Part shown: piece after piece, positions 6,263 through 14,277 of the stretch
How positions within the stretch are numbered: position 1 is the stretch's first letter
How the letters are laid out: every line of letters starts with the position of its first letter
Assembly (NCBI GenBank): GCA_028867235.1
Contig: JAGWGS010000005.1
Coordinates: 1 to 20,351, forward strand
Direction: 5' to 3'
Source of the DNA: Nitrososphaerota archaeon
GTDB taxonomy: Archaea > Thermoproteota > Nitrososphaeria > Nitrososphaerales > Nitrosopumilaceae
Length of the DNA: 20,351 nucleotides
Position numbers and translations under genes: made by a program
Notes under the pieces: model-generated
Database searches by the model: none
What the model was told of the DNA's origin: nothing
The model's input: the letters and a program-made list of their open reading frames with translations, nothing else

Positions 6263-8701
6263 TCACTTTTTTTTCTTGCTTGGAGGAGACCATCTTTTTA
6301 GCAACAGCGAGCTGCTTGTAACTGAGACAGAGCTTGCAGCCATGGCAAGACCTGCAAGAGCAGGATACAACAATCCAAGACCTGCAATTGGAACAAGCAC
6401 TATATTGTATGCAAATGCATAGAACAGATTTTGTTTTATCTTGCTGACAGTCTTTCTGCTTGCCTCTATTGCAGATACTACATCCATTAAATCATCTCTG
6501 ATTAAAATTACATTGCCAGCCTCCAATGCAATATCAGTTCCACTACCTATTGCAATACCAATGTCTGCGCTAGTCAATGCAGGTGCATCATTGATACCAT
6601 CTCCAACCATAGCAACAAGCCCATCTTTTTGCAGTAATTGTATGACATCAGACTTGGCAGATGGCAGTACATTTGCAAAGACACTAGTAATTCCAATATC
6701 ATCTGCAACAAACTTGGCAGTTGACTGATTGTCACCTGTCAACATGACAGTCTTTATTCCCATTTTTTGTAGATAACGCATGGTAGGCCCTGCACTTGAT
6801 TTTGGTGTATCAAGTAATGCTACAAGACCAATCAAAATTCCACCCAATGCAACAAGTATGACAGTCTTGCCTGTTTCTTGTAATTTACTTACAAGTTGTT
6901 GTACAGATTCAATGTTTATTCCTTCATCTTGGATAAATTGAGGACTACCTACTAGTATGGTAGAATCACCATATACGGCTCGCACTCCCTTGCCAGGAAC
7001 AGCAAAAAATTCACCAGTTTTCCCAAGTTGTATTTTCATATCAGATGCATGCTGAACAATTGATTTTGCAAGTGGATGTTCTGAATTTTTTTCAGCAATT
7101 GCTGCAATCCCCAAAACTTTGTCAGTACCAATGATTTTTCCAGATATATTTTGGTTGAGTGAAACCACATCTGTCACAGTAGGTTTTCCATATGTCAGAG
7201 TACCAGTCTTGTCAAACACCACGGTCTTTATCTTGCCTAGCATTTCAAGTGAGATTCCATTCTTGAAGACAACTCCATTTTGAGCAGCCTTGCTCATTCC
7301 AACCATTACAGCAGTAGGAGTGGCAAGCCCAAGTGCACATGGACACGCAACTACCATTATTGCAACAGCAGGAATTAATGATGCAGATATCTGATGTGTC
7401 CCAGGCGTCATGACATACCACGCAACAAAGGTTGCAAGAGAAATCAGCATTATTGCAAATGCAAAATATCCAGAAACCTTGTCTACCATCTTTTGCATTG
7501 GGGGCTTATGGCCCACTGCATCCTCAACTAGTTGCACTATCTGAGCAAGAACTGTATCACTACCAACTTTTTCTGCTCTTATAACCAGCATACCTTCGTT
7601 GTTCACAGTTCCACCCATGACTAGATCTCCAGCTTTTTTGCTCAAAGGAACAGACTCTCCAGTTACCATAGATTCATCAACTGCCGAGTTTCCGTCTATG
7701 ACTAGACTGTCAACAGGAATTTTTTCCCCAGGCCTTACAACCAACACATCACCTGGTTTTATCGCCTCAATTGGAACATCAAGTTCCTGTCCATCTCTTC
7801 TGAGTTTTGCAGTCTTGGGTTGTAACTCTATCATCTTTTTTACAAGTGATGATGTCTTGCCTTTTGTTTTTGTTTCAAGATACTTGCCCAAGATTACAAA
7901 GACTATCACTAGTGCTGATGCATCATAATAGACATGATTCCAGTTTGGAGTCGGAAATGTATTGACTACACTGAACAAATAGGCAGTAGTGGTTCCTGTT
8001 ACAATCAATGTATCCATATTTGCAGATTTCATCTTCCCAATACGATACGCTCCAGCATAAAATCTCCACCCAACAACAAATTGTACAACACTTGCACAAG
8101 AAAAGACAACATATGCCGCAATGATACCACCAGATAGTGGAATAAATGGAAGATATTCCCGATATCCAAAAAACAAAACAGGAATTACAAATCCCAGTCC
8201 TAGAAAGAATAATTTTCTGAATTCGGTTGCTTCAGAGTCTGTAAAAGTGACATAATCTTCACGCCCTATAGAATACCCACTGTCAGTGATTGTTTTTCGT
8301 ATGTCAGCAAGTGAAACAAGAGTGGGATTGTATTCTAAAATTATTTTTCCACTACCAAAATTAGCCGAAACATACTGTATGCCACTAATACTGCCAAGTT
8401 TTTTTTCCAATTTTTGTGCATCACTTGAATCAGTCATGTTTTCCACCTTGACAGTGAGTTTTTCATAGACAACTTTGTAGCCAATCTCTTCAACTGCCTT
8501 TTCAATGGTTTTTAGATCAGTAATTTTTGGATCAAATTCCAGGGTAGCTTTTTCAGAAGCCAGATTGACCTCACATTTTGTTACTCCCCCAAGTGCACCA
8601 ACATGATTTTGAATGGAATTTACGCACCCAGCACAGTGCATTCCACCTATCTTTAGAGCAGTGCGCACCGTCTTGCTTTGAGATTTTATCATATCAGGCA
8701 T
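6263..8701 (-). CDS. copA: Cu+-exporting P1B-type ATPase CopA
   Basis: 812 aa. It pumps Cu+ out of the cytoplasm at the expense of ATP. An N-terminal heavy-metal-associated domain has GMHCAGC (Cys23, Cys26). A second HMA-like domain (~82-148) has DSSD where CxxC should be, so it cannot bind Cu+ in the usual way. Downstream are the actuator TGES (347-350), transmembrane CPC (453-455), phosphorylation site DKTGT (Asp497), the HP dipeptide of the nucleotide domain (542-543), GDGINDAP (700-707), Tyr765-Asn766, and MAASS near the C-terminus, the set for Cu+ transport (P1B-1). The start could be ATG 8701 or ATG 8692. It is divergent from a TRASH-domain regulator with a palindrome in the 88-nt gap. 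Confidence 0.95.
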   Translation of the reverse strand: MPDMIKSQSKTVRTALKIGGMHCAGCVNSIQNHVGALGGVTKCEVNLASEKATLEFDPKITDLKTIEKAVEEIGYKVVYEKLTVKVENMTDSSDAQKLEKKLGSISGIQYVSANFGSGKIILEYNPTLVSLADIRKTITDSGYSIGREDYVTFTDSEATEFRKLFFLGLGFVIPVLFFGYREYLPFIPLSGGIIAAYVVFSCASVVQFVVGWRFYAGAYRIGKMKSANMDTLIVTGTTTAYLFSVVNTFPTPNWNHVYYDASALVIVFVILGKYLETKTKGKTSSLVKKMIELQPKTAKLRRDGQELDVPIEAIKPGDVLVVRPGEKIPVDSLVIDGNSAVDESMVTGESVPLSKKAGDLVMGGTVNNEGMLVIRAEKVGSDTVLAQIVQLVEDAVGHKPPMQKMVDKVSGYFAFAIMLISLATFVAWYVMTPGTHQISASLIPAVAIMVVACPCALGLATPTAVMVGMSKAAQNGVVFKNGISLEMLGKIKTVVFDKTGTLTYGKPTVTDVVSLNQNISGKIIGTDKVLGIAAIAEKNSEHPLAKSIVQHASDMKIQLGKTGEFFAVPGKGVRAVYGDSTILVGSPQFIQDEGINIESVQQLVSKLQETGKTVILVALGGILIGLVALLDTPKSSAGPTMRYLQKMGIKTVMLTGDNQSTAKFVADDIGITSVFANVLPSAKSDVIQLLQKDGLVAMVGDGINDAPALTSADIGIAIGSGTDIALEAGNVILIRDDLMDVVSAIEASRKTVSKIKQNLFYAFAYNIVLVPIAGLGLLYPALAGLAMAASSVSVTSSSLLLKRWSPPSKKKK

Positions 8702-8738
8702 GCATGTCTTACATATCAGAGATACTTAGCATCAGGCC

Positions 8739-8752
8739 TTTACATTTGTAAA
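8739..8752. promoter_or_regulatory. Palindrome in the copA/regulator promoter region, candidate metal operator
   Basis: TTTAC, spacer ATTT, GTAAA: 5-bp perfect arms, near the middle of the gap between the divergent copA (8701) and regulator (8790) starts. The location fits an operator controlling both genes, probably bound by the adjacent HTH/TRASH protein. The assignment is from symmetry and context. Confidence 0.45.
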
Positions 8753-8789
8753 GATGAGTTTTCAAATAGGCGTCACAATATAGGAAATC

Positions 8790-9218
8790 ATGCCCCTAAA
8801 ACTAGACGATATCGATCTTGCAATATTAGAATCACTTGTAAAAGATGGACGAAAATCTTTTCGTCAGATATCAAGGGAGACAAAGGTAAGCACTCCCACT
8901 GTAAAATTACACTATGAGAGACTTGTAAATGCAGGACTAATCAAGGGTGTATCAGTCGAGTTAGACCTTGGAAAATTAGAAACAAAAACAAGTGCCAAGC
9001 TGGACCAGATAAAACACAAGTCACTCAAGGTACACAAAATAAAGATAGACAAGGACATGCTTGTCAAGATAACATGCGATTATTGCAATGGTCCTACACA
9101 CAACAAACCCACAATACTCAAAGTAGGTTCCCAAGAAAGATTTTTCTGCTGCACATCATGTCGAGCGCTGTACAAAGAAAAATATCATGGCAGAATAGAG
9201 GCCATGAAGGAAGATTAA
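8790..9218 (+). CDS. Lrp/AsnC-type HTH regulator with C-terminal TRASH metal-sensing domain
   Basis: 142 aa. Residues 4-55 form an Lrp/AsnC-type winged HTH (LDDIDLAILESLVKDGR, then TPTVKLHYERL as recognition helix). There is no Lrp effector (RAM) domain. Instead, residues ~94-132 form a TRASH domain with Cys96-x2-Cys99 and Cys120-Cys121-x2-Cys124 in an aromatic setting (RFFCCTSC, ALYKEKY). This architecture matches archaeal copper regulators such as CopR/CopT of Sulfolobus and Halobacterium, which control a neighbouring copA. Here copA is divergent, 88 nt away. The likely job is copper-responsive control of copA and itself; whether it activates or represses cannot be told. A T-run follows the gene. 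Confidence 0.88.
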   Translation: MPLKLDDIDLAILESLVKDGRKSFRQISRETKVSTPTVKLHYERLVNAGLIKGVSVELDLGKLETKTSAKLDQIKHKSLKVHKIKIDKDMLVKITCDYCNGPTHNKPTILKVGSQERFFCCTSCRALYKEKYHGRIEAMKED

Positions 9219-9246
9219 GCGCGCCAGATAATAAAACGCAGAAATA

Positions 9247-9253
9247 TTTTTTT
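9247..9253 (+). terminator. T-tract terminator of the TRASH regulator
   Basis: Seven consecutive T residues lie about 30 nt after the regulator stop (9218), immediately before the convergent mqnE stop. Archaeal RNA polymerase terminates at such U-tracts without needing a hairpin. Confidence 0.4.
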
Positions 9254-9254
9254 C

Positions 9255-10370
9255 TCAAAAGTTCTTCATAATCTTGAAGAAAGTGTCTCGTTGTGCTGGC
9301 TCCCTTCCAATCTCTTTTATCATATTTGCAAGCTCTACAATAGAAGAGTTTGTTCCCTTGCCTGCTGCACGATAGATCTCCTCAGAAAATGCAGTTCCTA
9401 CAAGATCATTTCCACCATATGTTAATGCGACCTGTGCAAGCTTTTTGCCTAATGCAACCCAATACACAGATATGTTATCAAGTTGATTGGCAAGCATCAA
9501 CCTAGATACAGCAGTTATTCTCAAGTCATATGTTGATGGACTCTCAGATGTTACAAGGCCCTTCTTTTCAAGTTCAGTGTTATCAAGACTAAACTTGAGA
9601 GGAATTAATGTGATAAACCCCTTGGTTCTCTTTTGTACTTCACGCAACTTTACAAGATGATCAACAATATGCTCAGGCTTTTCAATGTGGCCAAATAGCA
9701 TTGTTGCGTTGCTTTTTATTCCAAGATTATGTGCTTGCTCAATGGTATCAAGCCATTCCTGTCCTGAACACTTGCCACGTACAATCTTGTTTCTAATATC
9801 AGGATGAAACAGCTCTGCCCCTCCACCTGGCATGGTGTCAAGTCCAGCAGTCTTGAATCGTGTCAACACTTCCTTGACAGAATTTTTTGTCAGCTTTGAT
9901 ATGAAAAACACTTCAGCTGCAGTAAGCGCTTTGATATTTAATTCAGGATGACTCTTCTTTATTGTCCTAAACATTTCCTCGTAATACTCCAATGGTAGCT
10001 CAGGGTGAAAGCCACCTACAATGTGAACCTCTGTTGCACCCATACTCTTTGCCATTGCCACTCGTGATTCAATATCTTTTGCAGACAGAGTGTATGCATC
10101 AGATTCATTTCCCTTTCTGTAAAATGCGCACATCTGACAGCTTGCAGCACAGACATTAGTGTAATTCATGTAATAAGACGCAGCAAATGTTACTGTAGGT
10201 CCAATTTTTTTCTGGCGCACCAAATCTGCAGCAGCACCAAGCATGTAGAGATTATCATAAGACATTAGTTCCATTCCATCATCAAATGTGAGTTCTTCAC
10301 CTGCAATGGCTTTTTCAAGTGCTTTTGATTCTTTTACTAGCTTTTCTAGCACGCACTTGTTTGATGGCAT
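9255..10370 (-). CDS. mqnE: MqnE, aminofutalosine synthase (radical SAM)
   Basis: 371 aa from ATG 10370; a TTG two codons upstream (10376) is also possible. MqnE uses SAM radical chemistry to join 3-(1-carboxyvinyloxy)benzoate and adenosine into aminofutalosine. The [4Fe-4S] motif is NVCAASCQMCAFYR, with Cys74-x3-Cys78-x2-Cys81. The motifs EVHIVGGFHPE, IKALTAAEV, LDTMPGGGAELFHP and SNATMLFGHIE are characteristic of MqnE. The HIVGG(F/L)HP form separates it from MqnC and from CofH of F420 synthesis. A TATA-like element sits only ~16 nt before the ATG, so a leaderless start at a later GTG (10355) is conceivable. It lies divergent from the VOC gene and convergent with the TRASH regulator, with mqnD nearby but not in one operon. 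Confidence 0.9.
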   Translation of the reverse strand: MPSNKCVLEKLVKESKALEKAIAGEELTFDDGMELMSYDNLYMLGAAADLVRQKKIGPTVTFAASYYMNYTNVCAASCQMCAFYRKGNESDAYTLSAKDIESRVAMAKSMGATEVHIVGGFHPELPLEYYEEMFRTIKKSHPELNIKALTAAEVFFISKLTKNSVKEVLTRFKTAGLDTMPGGGAELFHPDIRNKIVRGKCSGQEWLDTIEQAHNLGIKSNATMLFGHIEKPEHIVDHLVKLREVQKRTKGFITLIPLKFSLDNTELEKKGLVTSESPSTYDLRITAVSRLMLANQLDNISVYWVALGKKLAQVALTYGGNDLVGTAFSEEIYRAAGKGTNSSIVELANMIKEIGREPAQRDTFFKIMKNF

Positions 10371-10400
10371 TATCAATATAAAATTAACACGAAGACAGTT

Positions 10401-10410
10401 AGATTATAGC
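10401..10410 (+). promoter_or_regulatory. TATA-like box of the VOC gene
   Basis: AGATTATAGC is centred about 29 nt before ATG 10435. This supports the short start for the VOC protein over the longer in-frame extension reaching back into mqnE. Confidence 0.4.
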
Positions 10411-10434
10411 ACGCTAGCAAGACTAGAATCAATT

Positions 10435-10833
10435 ATGAAATTACACCACATAGGCATAGTAGTAAAGAGCATAAATCAATCCCTGGGTGAGCTTGGCAAG
10501 TATCTCAATTTTGAGACAAAAAGTGTGATACTACCAGTTGAAAGTCAAAAGGTCAACATCTGCCTCCTCAAAGTAGGAGAGCCATTCATAGAACTGATAG
10601 AACCATCTTCTCCAGATTCTGCCATAAGTGAATTTGCAAAATCGGGTGGAGGGATTCATCACCTTTGCTTTGAGGTAAAAAACATCCAGTCAGAGCTTGA
10701 CAGATTGGAAAAAGATGGGGCAACGGTTCTTGTCAAGCCAGTAGGAGGTTTTGACAATAGACAGATAGCATTTGTAGATTTGAATACTCCAAATACAAAA
10801 TGCGGTCTAGTTGAATTATTAGAAATAGAATAG
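10435..10833 (+). CDS. VOC-superfamily protein, methylmalonyl-CoA epimerase-like
   Basis: 132 aa from ATG 10435. The frame is open upstream to 10288, but that part overlaps mqnE and has no domain content, while the canonical VOC beginning LHHIGIVVKSI starts exactly here. Two betaalphabeta-beta-beta modules follow. Metal-ligand candidates are His4 or His5 at the start, the Glu of PFIELIEP, the His pair in GIHHLCFEV, and the Glu of GLVELLEIE, as in methylmalonyl-CoA epimerase. The phrases IELIEPSSPDS and GGGIHHLCFEV are typical of that enzyme, which interconverts methylmalonyl-CoA epimers in the 3-hydroxypropionate/4-hydroxybutyrate cycle of thaumarchaea. No mutase gene is adjacent, so another VOC isomerase remains possible. 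Confidence 0.75.
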   Translation: MKLHHIGIVVKSINQSLGELGKYLNFETKSVILPVESQKVNICLLKVGEPFIELIEPSSPDSAISEFAKSGGGIHHLCFEVKNIQSELDRLEKDGATVLVKPVGGFDNRQIAFVDLNTPNTKCGLVELLEIE

Positions 10834-10841
10834 TACAAGAA

Positions 10842-12242
10842 TCAGTTGAATTTAAGACCAGATTTGACAGACATGGCAATTATTCCCACAATTGATACCA
10901 TTAATGCAACAGATGCAAGCGGTCCAAATTCTGGAACAAAAGTAGTGCTCTTTGAAAATGCAATAGTATAGTTCCCTCTCTGGCCTTCTTCCCATATCAT
11001 ATACACTGAATTGTTTGCTACAACCATTTCATTTTCATATGATTCATTTACACTGTTACTCAAATTTGTTGGATCTTGAAACGTAGCTCCACCGTCATTA
11101 CTTTTTGTGATAAACACATCAAATTTTCCAGGAGTGCTGTCCACCCAACTTACATAGACTGTACCATCAGAAGAAATCTTGGGCCATCCAGAAGGTCCAG
11201 AATTATTACTTAGATTTATTGGCGTATCAAATGAATCCCCGTTATTGCTGCTTTTTGCAAAATAGATATCATAATTTATCCCAGTCATGGTTTGAGTCCA
11301 CACAACATAGACATCATTGTTCCATGCCGCAAGTTGTGGGTAACCAGAATCACCTTTGAGATTGCTAACATCAAGCGGTTTTGAGAATGTGTTTCCTCCA
11401 TCACTACTCTTTGTAAACATGATATCATAATTTCCAGATGTGTTGTCCATCCACACTTCATAGATGTTATTTTTGTACACAAACACTTCAGGAGAACCAG
11501 ACTCTCCAGTGCTTGAGCTTATATCAACAGGAGAATCAAACGAGTCTCCAGAGTTACTGCTCTTGCTCAAAAAGACCTCAAAGTTTCCCTTGTTGTTGTC
11601 TTCCCATGTCAGATACACCTTTCCAGCATCAGCAAAGATTTTTGGAATTCCAGAGTTTCTTACACCATGTGTTATGTACACAGGTGAAACAAATGAATTT
11701 CCCTGATCAATACTTTTTGTAAATACAATATTTGTAGAATTGTCTTCAGATTTTTCAACCCATAACGAATAGACATTGTTTCCATCAATAGCCATCTGTG
11801 GAAACGCAGATAGTTTTGTATCATCACTTACCAGCACAGGTTTTCCAAAACTTGTACCACCATCAGTACTTTTTGCCATCAGCACAGTAGAGTTGCCAGA
11901 GATTGAAGATTGCCATATGACATAGACATGATTGTTCTTTTCTTCCAGTTGTGGATAGAGCGACTGACTTGATACAGATTCTGATAGGTTGACTGGAGTA
12001 CTAAATGTACCACCGCCGTCAGTACTTTTTGCAAAATAAACATCAGACTTGCCATTATGAGTTGTACTCCAAATTGCAAATATCCCATCCCCAGATACCA
12101 GAATATGAGGCAACTCAGAGTTAGCAGAAGAATCACTCAGAGTCACAGGATTTGTAAAACCTGGTGACTGGACCTGTGCAAAACTTGATCCTATTCCAGA
12201 TAACATTACAACAGACAGTATCAAAATAGTTCCAAGTTTCAT
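10842..12242 (-). CDS. Secreted sialidase-like beta-propeller with PEFG-CTERM-type anchor
   Basis: 466 aa from ATG 12242; another in-frame ATG at 12266 adds 8 residues. The shorter start is favoured because a TATA box (12265-12275) lies 28 nt upstream and would leave the longer start untranscribed, and because the signal peptide then begins MKLGTILILSVVML and ends near SFAQ. The mature part has eight ~48-residue units, each beginning P-x-x-(L/I/V)-S and ending with an Asp-box-like KS-x-D/N-x-G-x-(T/S)-F. Asp-boxes mark BNR/sialidase-like propellers. Sialidase catalytic residues are not evident. The tail PEFG (437-440), a hydrophobic helix, then a Lys-containing end, is the PEFG-CTERM form recognised by a thaumarchaeal archaeosortase. 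It is probably a cell-surface protein. Confidence 0.85.
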   Translation of the reverse strand: MKLGTILILSVVMLSGIGSSFAQVQSPGFTNPVTLSDSSANSELPHILVSGDGIFAIWSTTHNGKSDVYFAKSTDGGGTFSTPVNLSESVSSQSLYPQLEEKNNHVYVIWQSSISGNSTVLMAKSTDGGTSFGKPVLVSDDTKLSAFPQMAIDGNNVYSLWVEKSEDNSTNIVFTKSIDQGNSFVSPVYITHGVRNSGIPKIFADAGKVYLTWEDNNKGNFEVFLSKSSNSGDSFDSPVDISSSTGESGSPEVFVYKNNIYEVWMDNTSGNYDIMFTKSSDGGNTFSKPLDVSNLKGDSGYPQLAAWNNDVYVVWTQTMTGINYDIYFAKSSNNGDSFDTPINLSNNSGPSGWPKISSDGTVYVSWVDSTPGKFDVFITKSNDGGATFQDPTNLSNSVNESYENEMVVANNSVYMIWEEGQRGNYTIAFSKSTTFVPEFGPLASVALMVSIVGIIAMSVKSGLKFN

Positions 12243-12264
12243 GGCAGTACTATCAATTAATGGC

Positions 12265-12275
12265 ATAATATACTA
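12265..12275 (-). promoter_or_regulatory. TATA box of the propeller gene, decides the start
   Basis: On the minus strand TAGTATATTAT is centred 28 nt upstream of ATG 12242 and overlaps the alternative ATG at 12266. A leaderless transcript would therefore begin near 12242. Confidence 0.55.
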
Positions 12276-12291
12276 ATCACATCAAAGGGAG

Positions 12292-12684
12292 CTATTTCAG
12301 CTCCACCTTGTCGACAATCAGATTCAGTTCCACCTTTTCTTTTGTGTTTACAGCATTTGTCAGATGCGTTACAAGAGTCACTTGATTTTCTTTTCCATTC
12401 ATCAAGATTGATGTTTTTAGTAATATTGGCATAAAATCAGTATTTGGTCCAAGCATTAGTCGTGGCATCTCAGGTATTATGGATAGGTCACGTGTTGCAG
12501 CCTTGATTTTATATGCAGTGGTATCTGTAAAATACACTCCACCCCTAGTAGTTGGTTTGCGTACCGGAATGATAGATTTGGCAATAGAGATGCTTTGAAT
12601 TTGATATATCTTATTCCCTACTGCAAGCATTCCTGCAAGACTAGTCATGCTAGTCATACCTACCAAGACATCTTCATTTTCCAT
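12292..12684 (-). CDS. Hypothetical protein, 130 aa
   Basis: Not recognised. A TTG at 12705 would add 7 residues, but ATG 12684 has a TATA-like TTTTTAGTAG 27 nt upstream and gives a natural beginning (MENEDVLVGMTS). The protein looks beta-rich with no signal peptide or cysteines. Its N-terminal third has glycine and short hydrophobic stretches (LAGMLAVGNKIYQIQSISIA), and the C-terminal half ends in alternating charged and hydrophobic residues (KVELNLIVDKVEL). It lies upstream of the propeller gene on the same strand with a 49-nt gap that contains that gene's own promoter, so they are probably separate transcripts. Confidence 0.65.
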   Translation of the reverse strand: MENEDVLVGMTSMTSLAGMLAVGNKIYQIQSISIAKSIIPVRKPTTRGGVYFTDTTAYKIKAATRDLSIIPEMPRLMLGPNTDFMPILLKTSILMNGKENQVTLVTHLTNAVNTKEKVELNLIVDKVELK

Positions 12685-12765
12685 CAAATGTTTTTGAAAA
12701 AGCAACTACTAAAAATCTTCTGCTTTACTGCGATACATTAACAACTAGCATAACGCACTTGGTGT

Positions 12766-14277
12766 TTGTTGCGAAATTACGAAGTTGACGCTACCTGGCA
12801 TTATCACAATGGCACTAAACACCCAAACGGTATGCTTTTGAATAGATTTCATGTATACCACCCATCTCATAGACCAACACCATACAAGATTTACAAGAAT
12901 GCTACATCCATAGAGCTATCACTTGATAAAAATCCAATAGGAGTTTTAACACTTGATGCAATTTCATCACAAGAAAGTTTTGACAACGTAACGCCTGATC
13001 TTAATACACTTGCAAGAATATTGTATTTTTCAGCAGGCATAACAAAAAAGATAAAATTTTCAGGACTCGGAGAGGTAGATTTTCGGGCAGCTTCATGTAC
13101 TGGAGCCCTATTTCATATTGAAATTTATATTGTATGTGGAAACATTCCAGGACTTGATGCAGGAGTATATCATTTTGATCCAAAGAATATGCGATTAGAC
13201 ATCATAAGACATGGAGATTACAGAGGACTAGTAATAGATGCAGCTGCAAATGAACAATCAGTAAGAGAGGCACCAATAATTTTGATTTTTACAGATGTCT
13301 TTTCAAGAAATTCAATAAAATATCAAGCACGTGCATACCGACATACATTCTGGGACAGTGGAACAATACTTGCAAACACACTGGCAATATCATCTGCACA
13401 TAAGATGCCAACCAGGACTATAACCGGCTTTGCAGACTCATACATTGCCAAACTATTGGGAATAAATTCCATGCAAGAGGCCCCAATTCTCATCTTTACT
13501 CTTGGAAGATCAGAGCATGAGATATCTACCATGCCGCCTCTTTTCGACACAGTACCTGATTCTACATCATCAGATTACGACATAGAATATCCAGAGATAA
13601 CTCAGATGCATGATGCATCATCCCTTTTAACACCGGAAGAGGTCTCCTCATGGAAAAAACCGTTTTCAACAAAGAAGAATCATCAGGATGCCTACATTCA
13701 ACTTGGTGACAATGCAAATTCATCTGAACCCATAGAGAGCACCATAATCAAACGTGGTTCTACAAGAAAATTTTCGTTAGAATCAATAACATTAGAGCAG
13801 TTATCCACAATATTAAACAAAACCACACAGGGCGTTAACACCGATTTTTCTGTGAATGGAGAATTACTTTCAGATATTTACATCATAGCAAATGCTGTAG
13901 ATGGACTAGAACCTGGTTCATATTATTATGTACAAAAAAATAATTCACTTGAAAAATTACGCCAGGGAAATTTCAGAAACGCATCAGGAAATCTAGGCCT
14001 TGATCAAGACTTGCCCTATGATGCAAGTGTTACAATATTTTTTATGATAGACCTGGACGAGATACTAAAACATTTTGGGAATCGTGGATACAGAGTTGCT
14101 CAGCTTGATGCTGCAATAACGGCAGGCAAGATGTACCTTGCATCATATTGTCTAGGACTTGGTGCTACAGGCCTAACATTTTATGATGATCTAGTAACAA
14201 ACTTTTTCTCACCCCATGCAAGAGATAAAGAACCGATGTTTCTCATAGCAATAGGTAAGAAAGAGAAACCTACTTGA
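12766..14277 (+). CDS. SagB/ThcOx-like tandem nitroreductase-fold protein
   Basis: 503 aa, TTG start (12766 or the next codon 12769); no ATG or GTG is available near the beginning of the conserved region. The N-terminus contains WHYHNGTKHPNG, typical of SagB-type dehydrogenases. Two nitroreductase-fold units follow, about 60-255 and 300-500. The second begins with the family's RGSTRKF motif. Each ends with the hydrophobic helix and GXXXTGXXXFY-like segment (RTITGFADSYIAKLLG in the first, GATGLTFYDDLV in the second). Such proteins use FMN, and in bacteria SagB-type members oxidise azolines in peptide natural products. No YcaO cyclodehydratase or precursor peptide is visible nearby, so the substrate is unknown. 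It overlaps the convergent phosphoesterase gene by 8 nt. Confidence 0.8.
   Translation: MLRNYEVDATWHYHNGTKHPNGMLLNRFHVYHPSHRPTPYKIYKNATSIELSLDKNPIGVLTLDAISSQESFDNVTPDLNTLARILYFSAGITKKIKFSGLGEVDFRAASCTGALFHIEIYIVCGNIPGLDAGVYHFDPKNMRLDIIRHGDYRGLVIDAAANEQSVREAPIILIFTDVFSRNSIKYQARAYRHTFWDSGTILANTLAISSAHKMPTRTITGFADSYIAKLLGINSMQEAPILIFTLGRSEHEISTMPPLFDTVPDSTSSDYDIEYPEITQMHDASSLLTPEEVSSWKKPFSTKKNHQDAYIQLGDNANSSEPIESTIIKRGSTRKFSLESITLEQLSTILNKTTQGVNTDFSVNGELLSDIYIIANAVDGLEPGSYYYVQKNNSLEKLRQGNFRNASGNLGLDQDLPYDASVTIFFMIDLDEILKHFGNRGYRVAQLDAAITAGKMYLASYCLGLGATGLTFYDDLVTNFFSPHARDKEPMFLIAIGKKEKPT

Noticed and set aside
10288..10434. 49-residue N-terminal extension of the VOC protein
   Set aside because: It is antisense to mqnE and carries no domain content. 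The VOC fold begins exactly at ATG 10435, which has a TATA-like box 29 nt upstream.
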